11,444 nucleotides of DNA from an uncultured Eubacteriales bacterium (lineage in GTDB: Bacteria; Bacillota; Clostridia; Oscillospirales; Acutalibacteraceae): positions 1-11,444 of the forward strand of contig CAKTXU010000022.1 of NCBI GenBank assembly GCA_934630995.1. Direction: 5' to 3'. The notes under the pieces are model-generated. The model saw only the letters and a list, made by a program, of their open reading frames with translations, made no database searches and was not told the origin of the DNA. Positions within the stretch are counted from its first letter, which is position 1, and each line of letters begins with the position of its first letter. A program made the translations under genes and the position numbers. Of this stretch, positions 1 to 6,051 are shown piece after piece.

Positions 1-432
1 ACCTGGGCCGAAATTCGTATAGGTCAGCCCCTTAGGGGCCATGGCTTCCATCAGTGCGCGGACCATGGAATCGGTACCGGGATCCCAGCCCGCGGACATA
101 ACCGCCGCCGTGCCATGGGCCTTAGCGACAGCGTCCAACCTGTCGTGTACGGAGCAAACATCGGTATGAATGTCAAAACTGTCCACCGTGCGGTATCCCT
201 CCGCCAAAAGGGCGGCCGCCAAATCCGGCACCGAGCGGCTGGGGGTACAGAGAAGTGCCACCTGGACATCCTCAAGCGCGTGGATATCCCTCACTACCGG
301 AATCTCTCCCCGGGAGCCTGGCTCCAGGCTCCCGCTGACGATGCCCGCCACCTCAAAATCTGGGCTTGCCTGAAGGGCCTCAAGCACGGCGCGGCCGATA
401 TTGCCGAATCCAACGACGGCAGCACGAATCAT
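1..432 (-). CDS. ddh: meso-diaminopimelate D-dehydrogenase, N-terminal 144 residues (cut by window edge)
   Basis: This enzyme is the NADPH-dependent dehydrogenase that makes meso-2,6-diaminopimelate from tetrahydrodipicolinate and ammonia in one step, feeding lysine and peptidoglycan synthesis in the cytoplasm. The protein opens with a Rossmann dinucleotide motif (VVGFGNIGR, residues 6-14). It continues with the family-typical stretches DSFDIHTD (about 84-91), SAGWDPG (113-119) and a terminal NFGPG that matches the FWGPG-type substrate-loop region. The family is usually about 300-330 residues, so slightly under half is present; the C-terminal half lies beyond base 1. The ATG at 432 is chosen because an AAAGGGG ribosome binding site (442-448) sits 9 nt upstream. 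A near-consensus promoter lies at 517-545, giving a leader of roughly 75 nt. The SDR gene diverges from it. A related amino-acid or dihydrodipicolinate reductase is possible, but the WDPG and GPG motifs favour Ddh. Confidence 0.85.
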   Translation of the reverse strand, partial: MIRAAVVGFGNIGRAVLEALQASPDFEVAGIVSGSLEPGSRGEIPVVRDIHALEDVQVALLCTPSRSVPDLAAALLAEGYRTVDSFDIHTDVCSVHDRLDAVAKAHGTAAVMSAGWDPGTDSMVRALMEAMAPKGLTYTNFGPG

Positions 433-516
433 ACATTCAATCCCCTTTCAACCTGAAAATCCCGTTCTTCCCCGCCGTCAGGAATTTTTATAAGAGGCAG
501 CGGGAGGAACTCTTGC

Positions 517-545
517 ATCATAACATGTCCTTTTTTTCATGTCAA
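517..545 (-). promoter_or_regulatory. sigma-A promoter of ddh with extended -10
   Basis: Read on the minus strand, the -35 box is TTGACA (545-540), the spacer is exactly 17 nt, and the -10 box is TATGAT (522-517). A TG one base upstream of the -10 makes it an extended -10. This is close to the ideal vegetative promoter and should be strong. Transcription would start near 510, about 78 nt before the ddh start codon. Confidence 0.8.
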
Positions 546-554
546 TGTTGACAT
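539..554. promoter_or_regulatory. operator-like inverted repeat over the ddh -35 box
   Basis: The sequence ATGTCAA-TG-TTGACAT is a 7-bp perfect inverted repeat with a 2-nt centre. Its left arm contains the -35 hexamer of ddh, so a bound dimer would block RNA polymerase there. A further CATGTC copy (524-529) lies in the promoter spacer, 14 bp from the one at 538-543. No protein is known to bind here. The repeat could also be a coincidence of two TTGACA hexamers. Confidence 0.35.
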
Positions 555-588
555 CAGACCGGAAGAGTAAGAAAAAATTCTCCGTGCC

Positions 589-617
589 TTTCATTTTTCG
601 ACGGTTTTGGGTATACT
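589..617 (+). promoter_or_regulatory. possible promoter of the short-chain dehydrogenase gene
   Basis: A good -10 box, TATACT (612-617), lies 17 nt downstream of a poor -35 box, TTTCAT (589-594). The predicted start near 624 leaves about 30 nt of leader before the ATG at 655, which fits the ribosome binding site. The weak -35 keeps confidence low. Confidence 0.35.
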
Positions 618-654
618 GATGCTACCATCCAAAATGAGTAAGGAGAGAAGCGGC

Positions 655-1413
655 ATGACGGCATTGGTCACAGGCGCCAGCTCCGGCATCGGCCGGGATA
701 TCGCGCGGGAGCTCAGCAGGCGGGGATACGATCTGATTTTGGCGGCGAGACGCCGGGACAGGCTGGAGGAGCTGGCTGCTGAGCTACCCACTCGCTGCAG
801 GGTAATCCCGGTGGATTTGGCCGACGAGAAAAGCTGCCGGCAGCTCCACACGCAGCTGAAGGATGAGCCGGTCGATATTCTCATCAATAATGCGGGACTG
901 GGCGTCTTCGGTCCCTTTGCGCAGAGCTCCCTGGACATGGAGCTGCGTATGATAGACACCAATATCCGAGCGATGCATATCCTTACCAAGCTGTTCCTGC
1001 GTGATTTTCTCCGCCGCGATCGGGGATATATCCTCAATGTTTCTTCTTCCGCCGCTTTTCTTCCCGGCCCTCTTCTGGCGAGCTATTACGCCTCGAAGGC
1101 CTATGTGCTCCGCCTGACGGAGGCTGTCCACGAGGAGATTCGCCGTAAGGGAAGCTGCGTTTACATTGGCGCCCTCTGTCCCGGTCCGGTCAAAACCGAA
1201 TTTGACCGGGTCGCAGGGGTACATTTTAGTATGAAGGGACTGGACAGCGGCGAGGTCGCTCGGACAGCGGTGTCCGGCATGTTCCGCCGCCAAATGCTGA
1301 TTATACCCGGCCTTTCCATGAAAATCGCCCGTCAGCTCCTTCGCTTTCTGCCGGAACAGCCCCTGCTGCGGATCGCGTACCATTTGCAGGCTGGGAAGGC
1401 CCGTCGATACTGA
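655..1413 (+). CDS. short-chain dehydrogenase/reductase (SDR family), 252 residues
   Basis: This is a classical SDR oxidoreductase; the substrate cannot be told from the sequence. The cofactor motif TGASSGIG (residues 6-13) is followed by AARRR (30-34), whose arginines after beta-strand 2 suggest NADP(H) preference. NNAG is at 78-81, the structural Asn at N103, and the catalytic set is S131, Y144 and K148 (YYASK). CPGPVKTEF after the active site is the usual cofactor-closing segment. The length of about 250 residues is normal. The ATG at 655 is preferred because AAGGAGAG (640-647) lies 7 nt upstream; in-frame ATG 634 and TTG 607 would place the ribosome binding site inside the gene. It diverges from ddh and converges on leuB, with only the hairpin at 1416-1463 between, so it is probably monocistronic. 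Confidence 0.9.
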   Translation: MTALVTGASSGIGRDIARELSRRGYDLILAARRRDRLEELAAELPTRCRVIPVDLADEKSCRQLHTQLKDEPVDILINNAGLGVFGPFAQSSLDMELRMIDTNIRAMHILTKLFLRDFLRRDRGYILNVSSSAAFLPGPLLASYYASKAYVLRLTEAVHEEIRRKGSCVYIGALCPGPVKTEFDRVAGVHFSMKGLDSGEVARTAVSGMFRRQMLIIPGLSMKIARQLLRFLPEQPLLRIAYHLQAGKARRY

Positions 1414-1415
1414 AC

Positions 1416-1463
1416 AGACCTTACAGGCCCCGGAAACTTTCGTTTCCGGGGCCTGTAAGGTCT
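1416..1463. terminator. perfect 22-bp hairpin between convergent SDR and leuB genes
   Basis: The arms 1416-1437 and 1442-1463 are exact reverse complements, 22 bp long, enclosing a 4-nt TTTC loop, with a GC-rich core around GGCCCCGG. It starts 2 nt after the SDR stop and ends 7 nt before the leuB stop codon. That position fits a bidirectional terminator serving both genes. Neither side has a U-tract, so it is not a textbook intrinsic terminator. It may instead protect 3' ends or be a copy of a dispersed palindrome. Confidence 0.6.
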
Positions 1464-1470
1464 ATGAGCT

Positions 1471-2547
1471 TTACTCTAATGCGGCAACCACGGCGTCGCC
1501 CATTTGAGAGGTTCCCACCTTGGTGCAACCCTCAGTGTAAATATCGGGGGTACGCAGACCGTCCTCCAGTACCTTTTCTACCGCTCTTTCTACGGCGTCG
1601 GCCGCCTGTATCTCTTCCAGGGAATACCGTAGGAGCATAGCTCCGGAAAGAATAGTGGCAAGAGGATTGGCTATGCCCTTGCCCGCAATGTCGGGTGCAG
1701 AGCCATGAATCGGCTCAAACAGACCACGTTTGCCCTCACCGAGGGACGCGGAGGCCAGCATACCGATGGAACCCGCCACCTGGGACGCCTCATCAGACAG
1801 AATATCCCCGAAAATATTGGAAGCCAGGATGACGTCAAATTGCTTCGGATTGCGCACCAGCTGCATGGCGGCATTGTCGATATACAGATGATTCAGCTCC
1901 ACGTCCGGGTATTCCGCCGCCACCCGGATAACCGTTTCTCTCCACAGGCGGGAGGATTCAAGGATATTCGACTTGTCGATGCTGGTCACCTTTTTGCGGC
2001 GCTTGCGGGCCGAATCGAAGGCCACACGGGCAATCCGTTCTATCTCCGGCACAGTGTACATTTCAGTATCGTAGGCAGCCTCTGCCCCATCGACGGTCTT
2101 GCGGCCCCTTTCACCGAAATAAATGCCGCCGGTCAGCTCTCGGACAACCATGATATCCATGCTGTCTCCCACAATATCCTCCCGCAGGGGGCAGGCACTT
2201 TTCAGCGGGCCGTAAATCTTCGCCGGGCGCAGATTGGCAAATAGCTTCATCGAGGAACGGATGCCCAGCAAGCCCGCCTCCGGGCGCAGATTGCCCGGCA
2301 GGGAGTCCCACTTGTATCCCCCCACGGCGCCCAAAAGGACGGCGTCGGAGGACAGACAGGAATCGATGGTTTCCTGCGGCAGGGGAACGCCGGTTACGTC
2401 GATGGCACAGCCGCCCATCAAGGCGTCCGTATAGGCCATTTTATACCCAAATCTCTCTCCGGCCGCATCCATGACCTTGAGCGCCTCGGCGACAATTTCC
2501 GGACCGATGCCATCCCCGCGAAGCAGGGTGATCTTGTAGTTTTTCAT
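1471..2547 (-). CDS. leuB: 3-isopropylmalate dehydrogenase
   Basis: LeuB oxidises and decarboxylates 3-isopropylmalate to 2-ketoisocaproate with NAD+, the third enzymatic step of leucine synthesis; it works as a cytoplasmic homodimer needing Mg2+ or Mn2+. The 358 residues are full length. Visible family marks are LLRGDGIGPEI (8-18), the substrate arginines R97 (GIRSS), R107 (NLRP) and R136 (RELTGG), catalytic Y143 and K192 (DKSN), and metal-binding D224, D248 and D252 (FGDILSD). The NAD-binding loop GSAPDIAGKGIANP spans 282-295. The ATG at 2547 has AAGGAG 8 nt upstream. It follows leuA after a 74-nt gap and is likely co-transcribed with it under the T-box, possibly with an extra promoter in the gap. 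leuC and leuD, which often sit between these genes, are absent. Confidence 0.97.
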   Translation of the reverse strand: MKNYKITLLRGDGIGPEIVAEALKVMDAAGERFGYKMAYTDALMGGCAIDVTGVPLPQETIDSCLSSDAVLLGAVGGYKWDSLPGNLRPEAGLLGIRSSMKLFANLRPAKIYGPLKSACPLREDIVGDSMDIMVVRELTGGIYFGERGRKTVDGAEAAYDTEMYTVPEIERIARVAFDSARKRRKKVTSIDKSNILESSRLWRETVIRVAAEYPDVELNHLYIDNAAMQLVRNPKQFDVILASNIFGDILSDEASQVAGSIGMLASASLGEGKRGLFEPIHGSAPDIAGKGIANPLATILSGAMLLRYSLEEIQAADAVERAVEKVLEDGLRTPDIYTEGCTKVGTSQMGDAVVAALE

Positions 2548-2587
2548 CCGTATTGCTCCTTACCTTATCAGATTTATTTTCCCGTTT

Positions 2588-2617
2588 ATTTTAATCCGGG
2601 ACCGCCCTGCCTGTCAA
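2588..2617 (-). promoter_or_regulatory. possible internal promoter for leuB
   Basis: In the leuA-leuB gap, the minus strand reads TTGACA (2617-2612), an 18-nt spacer, then TAAAAT (2593-2588). A transcript would begin near 2581, about 33 nt before leuB. This would give leuB some expression independent of the T-box. The spacer is 1 nt over the optimum. Confidence 0.4.
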
Positions 2618-2621
2618 CCGT

Positions 2622-4307
2622 CTATTCAGCCGGCTCCTGCTCGGCGCGGTTGATGGCGCTCAGGACTCCCTTGATAGAGGCCAGATTGATATTGGATTCG
2701 ATTCCCACCCCGAAAACCGGCTTCCCGTCCGGGCGCTTGAGCTCAATATAGGCGATAGCCTTGGAGTCGGAGCCGGAGGTGACGGCATGCTCGTGATAGG
2801 ACTGGAAGGCATAATGCCGGATACCGACAGCTTTGATGGCGTTGAAGAAAGCATCGATGGGGCCGTTTCCGGTTCCCTCCACCGCGGCATCCTGCCCATG
2901 CAAGCGGATTGTGCCCTTGAAATGGACAGAGCCGCCCGCGCTACCCGATTCTTCAAAGATGCTATGGCCCACCAACTGGTACTTCTCTGGAATATCGATA
3001 TAGTTCGACTGGAAAACATCGAACAGCTCAGTCGCTGAAAGCTCCCGGCCTTTCCTGTCGCACTCGGCCTTGACCATGGCGCCGAATTCAGGATGCATAG
3101 CCTTTGGCAGGCTGTAACCGAAGGAGGTCTGCATGACAAAAGCGGCGCCGCCCTTCCCCGACTGGGAATTGATCCGGATGATGGGCTCATACTGCCGTCC
3201 CACATCTGCGGGATCGATGGGCAGATAAGGGATTTCCCAGTAATCGGTGCCGGAGGTGCGCATATACTCCATTCCTTTGTTGATGGCATCCTGGTGGGAG
3301 CCGGAGAAGGCGGTGAAAACCAGTTCGCCCACATAGGGCTGACGTTCATGGATATGCATCTTGGTGCACCGCTCAAACAGCTCGCGATAAGCGGGCAGGT
3401 TGCTGAAATCAAGACTGGGATCCACTCCCTGCGTATACATATTCAGCCCCATGGTGACGATATCCACATTTCCGGTCCGTTCGCCGTTGCCGAACAGGGT
3501 GCCCTCCACCCGTTCCGCTCCGGCAAGCAGCGCCAGCTCGCCTGCCGCTACACCGGTACCCCGATCATTGTGGGGATGGACACTGATAATGGCCCGTTCC
3601 CTGCCGGGCAGATGACGGATGAAATACTCAACCTGATCGGCAAAGGTGTTGGGAGTGCACATCTCCACGGTATCCGGCAAATTCAGGATAACGGGGTGAG
3701 CCGCGTCTGCGCCCAGGGCGTCCAGCACGGCGGCACAGATATCGACGGCATTGTCCATTTCGGTGCCCGAAAAGCTCTCTGGGGAGTATTCATACCGGAT
3801 ATGGGTGTCCCCCTCGAAGCTCTCGGTCAGCTCCCTGATGAGCTTTGCCCCGGAAACGGCGATATCGATGATTCCCGCCATATCCTTTTTGAAGACCACC
3901 TTCCGCTGCAGCGTGGAGGTGGAATTGTAAAAATGCACGATAACGTTTTTCGCGCCCCGAATAGCGTCAAAGGTCCGGCGAATCAGGTGCTCCCGCGCCT
4001 GCACCAACACCTGGATAGTGACGTCGTCCGGAATATGTCCGCCCTCGATAAGCTCGCGGCAAATCTCATATTCCGTCTCCGACGCGGACGGGAACCCTAC
4101 TTCGATCTCCTTAAAACCCATATCGCACAGCGCCTTGAAGAACTCCAGCTTTTGGCTTAGATTCATCGGATCCACCAGGGCCTGGTTGCCGTCCCGGAGA
4201 TCGACGCTGCACCAGACGGGGGCCTTATCGATGACATGGCTCGGCCACTGGCGATCAGGCAGCGCAATCTGCTGAAAGGGAATATACTTCTGATACAACG
4301 GTTTCAT
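2622..4307 (-). CDS. leuA: 2-isopropylmalate synthase, long form (type 2)
   Basis: LeuA condenses acetyl-CoA with 2-ketoisovalerate to 2-isopropylmalate, the committed step of leucine synthesis. The 561 residues open with the extension typical of the long-form subfamily (YIPFQQIALPDRQWPSH, about 8-24). The TIM-barrel catalytic domain starts at DLRDGNQAL (36-44) and contains HPHNDRGTG (244-252) and GNGERTGNVD (273-282). Expected metal ligands are D39, H244, H246 and N280. A linker follows, then a C-terminal LeuA-type allosteric domain (about 440-550), where leucine is expected to bind for feedback. The ATG at 4307 has AAGGAGG 7 nt upstream. A leucine T-box precedes the gene, so transcription should also depend on tRNA-Leu charging. 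The intact HPHND and GNGER motifs argue for activity. The N-terminal form favours leucine synthase over homocitrate or citramalate synthase. Confidence 0.96.
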   Translation of the reverse strand: MKPLYQKYIPFQQIALPDRQWPSHVIDKAPVWCSVDLRDGNQALVDPMNLSQKLEFFKALCDMGFKEIEVGFPSASETEYEICRELIEGGHIPDDVTIQVLVQAREHLIRRTFDAIRGAKNVIVHFYNSTSTLQRKVVFKKDMAGIIDIAVSGAKLIRELTESFEGDTHIRYEYSPESFSGTEMDNAVDICAAVLDALGADAAHPVILNLPDTVEMCTPNTFADQVEYFIRHLPGRERAIISVHPHNDRGTGVAAGELALLAGAERVEGTLFGNGERTGNVDIVTMGLNMYTQGVDPSLDFSNLPAYRELFERCTKMHIHERQPYVGELVFTAFSGSHQDAINKGMEYMRTSGTDYWEIPYLPIDPADVGRQYEPIIRINSQSGKGGAAFVMQTSFGYSLPKAMHPEFGAMVKAECDRKGRELSATELFDVFQSNYIDIPEKYQLVGHSIFEESGSAGGSVHFKGTIRLHGQDAAVEGTGNGPIDAFFNAIKAVGIRHYAFQSYHEHAVTSGSDSKAIAYIELKRPDGKPVFGVGIESNINLASIKGVLSAINRAEQEPAE

Positions 4308-4349
4308 GTCAAAACCTCCTTGTTGAGATATGCACGGCTATGCCGGCTG

Positions 4350-4394
4350 TTTACAAAACAAAACGCCCGTCCCCATGAAACACAGGGACGGGCG
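4350..4394 (-). terminator. T-box attenuator terminator
   Basis: On the minus strand CGCCCGUCCC (4394-4385) pairs with GGGACGGGCG (4373-4364) across an 11-nt loop, followed by UUUUGUUUUG. The hairpin starts just after the T-box sequence. It is the off-state element that the tRNA-stabilised antiterminator displaces. Confidence 0.9.
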
Positions 4395-4662
4395 AAAATC
4401 GCACGTGGTACCACCCTCAATTCAGGCCGGCTGGATGCAGACCCCTCATTCCGCCTCTCACCGCGAAAACGGCTTTAAGGCAGCGGCCGGTAACGCGGCC
4501 AAGCGATCCCTCCTAACCCTATTGGGCTTCGGAGAAACGACTCCGGGATGAGCTATTCACGCAGGCTCCGCCGTCGGCTCACACCAACCGCCGACTCTCT
4601 GAGCGCCGGACGCCTGCATCTTGTTCCCTTCACAGTCTTTCATAAGGAAGGTATTCTGTTTG
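4350..4662 (-). promoter_or_regulatory. leucine T-box riboswitch leader of leuA
   Basis: This leader senses uncharged tRNA-Leu and allows read-through into leuA when leucine is short. On the minus strand, Stem I is closed by GACU (4637-4634) with AGUC (4542-4539), next to a UGA/GGA kink-turn-like internal loop. GCAGGC (4617-4612) pairs with GCCUGC (4566-4561). The distal part shows AGAGAG (4600-4595), a GUCGGC/GCCGAC stem and the GGUUGGUGUGAG loop. The specifier loop ends GUGAAUAGCUCA just before UCCC, placing the Leu codon CUC at 4552-4550, followed by the usual A. The T-box bulge segment GAGGGUGGUACCACG lies at 4418-4404; its variable base U would pair with discriminator A of tRNA-Leu. The terminator at 4350-4394 completes the switch. 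Confidence 0.95.
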
Positions 4663-4668
4663 ATATTC

Positions 4669-4697
4669 ATTATAGGCATTCGGGCGGGAAAAGTCAA
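4669..4697 (-). promoter_or_regulatory. sigma-A promoter of the leuAB transcript
   Basis: The minus strand has TTGACT (4697-4692), a 17-nt spacer and a perfect TATAAT (4674-4669). Transcription should start near 4662, immediately before Stem I of the T-box. The -35 begins only 14 nt after the stop codon of the upstream 370-residue gene. Confidence 0.88.
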
Positions 4698-4711
4698 CCC
4701 CCAACTTCACA

Positions 4712-5824
4712 TTACCCCTCGATCTCCCAGCAGCAGGTCAGCGCCTTTTCCGTCATCGCTTTTTCCACCGCGGCAGCGATCTCTTCTTTTTGGGTGGGCG
4801 GCATCTCCCTAAAAAGGCCTGTATTCCAGAGGAGCTCCTCCTTGTCAAAGACAAATTTGCCATCTTCCACCCGGTAGGATAAGGCAATACCTTTCCGTTT
4901 CAGCCGATAATATAGTACACCGCCGCTTTCTTCATCGACAATCCTTATCTCCCCCGGCCTCATCTCTTTGAGGATATACCTGCATTCCCTGGCAGACTGC
5001 CGCATCTCCCGCTGAAATGTTCTCCACTGAAAACCCTGCAGAAAATCGGCCGCGGCCCGCTGTTCGGTTGTCCAGTCCTCTCGGGGGATCTCTGTCGGTT
5101 TCACCCAGGGACGATGGAGGAGATGGAGATACACCTTTTTCTGGACCTTCTCCGCTCCCAGCAGCTCCGGCAGCTTCCCATTCCAAAAATAGACGCTGTC
5201 TCTTGCTAAATCGCACAAAGCCGGAAACAGCAGATTCCTTTCCATGCCGATACAGTTTTTGGCCTCCTTCCGACCGCTTTCCTCCGTCTCCTCGGCCAGC
5301 AGACAGAGTATCGTCCTCCAGCTGCCTCCGCCCACAGCTTCCAGCCGTTTTATAACCTCCTGTACAGCGGCTCTCACGGCTTGACCGTCCGCTCTATCAA
5401 TATTTAAGAGGATAAACAACTGCCTTGGACGTAACAGCCTCCTTTTCTCGAAAATTGGGTACTTGTAAGTCCTCTCCATCGGTCGATAACCGTCTTTTTC
5501 CAGCGAACGGCAAATCGCCTCCCGCCTGGAGCCCTCCTGCCGCGGCAGCGGCAATCTCATTCTGTCGGTCAGCAGCATCCGCGCTGCCTGTATTTGCTTT
5601 TCCGCCGCTGCATACGGGGTTAAAACATAGAGAAAGACAATCAGCCAGGCTACTGACCATCCCAAAATAATCGGCATGATAACAATGTCACAAAGCTGCG
5701 GACAGAGGGCTATGATGAGAAGCGGCAGAGATATCACCGAAAGAAAGGTGATGGACAGGGCGATTATGCGTATATAGAGTCCCGATATTATTTTCTGAAT
5801 AGATCTCGTGTCCATTCCTTTCAT
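4712..5824 (-). CDS. unrecognised protein with two N-terminal membrane segments, 370 residues
   Basis: I do not recognise a family. Two hydrophobic segments (about 17-41 and 46-70) are joined by a very short loop, so both ends are likely cytoplasmic. The remaining 300 residues are soluble, charged and rich in Arg, Glu and Lys, with an amphipathic stretch at 73-110 and a helical C-terminus. There is no signal peptide and no visible enzyme motif. Start choice: AGGAGG (5843-5838) is 13 nt from ATG 5824, rather far; M4 has AAAGGA directly abutting, which is too close. The upstream frame is closed by a stop, so 5824 is most likely. The gene stands alone between the flotillin terminator and the leu promoter. 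Two palindromes (5913-5926 and 5948-5961) lie upstream, suggesting regulation. I see no terminator after its stop codon, so transcripts probably run into the T-box leader. Confidence 0.75.
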   Translation of the reverse strand: MKGMDTRSIQKIISGLYIRIIALSITFLSVISLPLLIIALCPQLCDIVIMPIILGWSVAWLIVFLYVLTPYAAAEKQIQAARMLLTDRMRLPLPRQEGSRREAICRSLEKDGYRPMERTYKYPIFEKRRLLRPRQLFILLNIDRADGQAVRAAVQEVIKRLEAVGGGSWRTILCLLAEETEESGRKEAKNCIGMERNLLFPALCDLARDSVYFWNGKLPELLGAEKVQKKVYLHLLHRPWVKPTEIPREDWTTEQRAAADFLQGFQWRTFQREMRQSARECRYILKEMRPGEIRIVDEESGGVLYYRLKRKGIALSYRVEDGKFVFDKEELLWNTGLFREMPPTQKEEIAAAVEKAMTEKALTCCWEIEG

Positions 5825-5912
5825 AAATATTATATAGCCTCCTCATGCGTCAACTTTCATATTGAACAAAAACCACAAGGCCCCTCTGCCAGCATTCCCG
5901 CCAATCCGCTCA

Positions 5913-5926
5913 TGAAAGCGCTTTCG
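5913..5926. promoter_or_regulatory. cre-like (CcpA/LacI-family) operator palindrome
   Basis: The sequence TGAAAGCGCTTTCG contains a perfect 12-bp palindrome, GAAAGCGCTTTC. It differs at one end position from the ideal catabolite-responsive element TGAAAGCGCTTTCA known from Bacillus CcpA. It lies about 90 bp upstream of the unrecognised 370-residue gene and about 80 bp beyond the flotillin terminator. A CcpA or other LacI-family repressor could bind here. No clear promoter could be placed beside it. Confidence 0.5.
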
Positions 5927-5947
5927 CCTCGATTCCTCAGGGGCGTA

Positions 5948-5961
5948 ATTTCCCGGGAAAT
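5948..5961. promoter_or_regulatory. second perfect palindrome upstream of the 370-residue gene
   Basis: ATTTCCCGGGAAAT is a perfect 14-bp palindrome centred 35 bp from the centre of the cre-like site. It matches no operator I can name with confidence. The pairing of two palindromes in one short intergenic region suggests control by more than one regulator. Confidence 0.35.
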
Positions 5962-6006
5962 GGAGTACCCGAATCACGACAAACGCCTATTTTGGGGTAT
6001 AGCAAA

Positions 6007-6036
6007 GGCGGGGTATCGATCCTTCAATACCCCGCC
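6007..6036 (-). terminator. terminator of the DUF1836-NfeD-flotillin operon
   Basis: GGCGGGGTAT (6007-6016) and ATACCCCGCC (6027-6036) form a 10-bp perfect stem with a 10-nt loop, 15 nt past the flotillin stop codon. On the minus strand it is followed by UUUGCUAU, a short and imperfect U-tract, so termination may be incomplete. Confidence 0.65.
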
Positions 6037-6051
6037 CTGCCGAAATGCATA

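Noticed and set aside
548..577. TTGACA at 548-553 as a plus-strand promoter for the SDR gene
   Set aside because: No -10-like hexamer exists 16-18 nt downstream; that stretch reads as a run of A residues. The TATACT at 612-617 is better placed.
3093..4160. Long plus-strand open frame (355 codons) opposite leuA
   Set aside because: It lies entirely antisense to leuA, whose frame has full-length conserved motifs. It has no plausible ribosome binding site, and its protein looks like the low-complexity shadow of a GC-biased gene.
4545..4555. Alternative T-box specifiers AGC (Ser) or AUC (Ile)
   Set aside because: Pairing of GGGA with UCCC fixes the end of the specifier loop so that CUC, followed by a purine, takes the specifier position. 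Leucine also matches the downstream genes and the UGGU discriminator pairing.
5824..5863. TTGACG and TATAAT just before the 370-residue gene as its promoter
   Set aside because: The two boxes are only 13 nt apart, and the -10 would lie between the ribosome binding site and the start codon, making the message leaderless.
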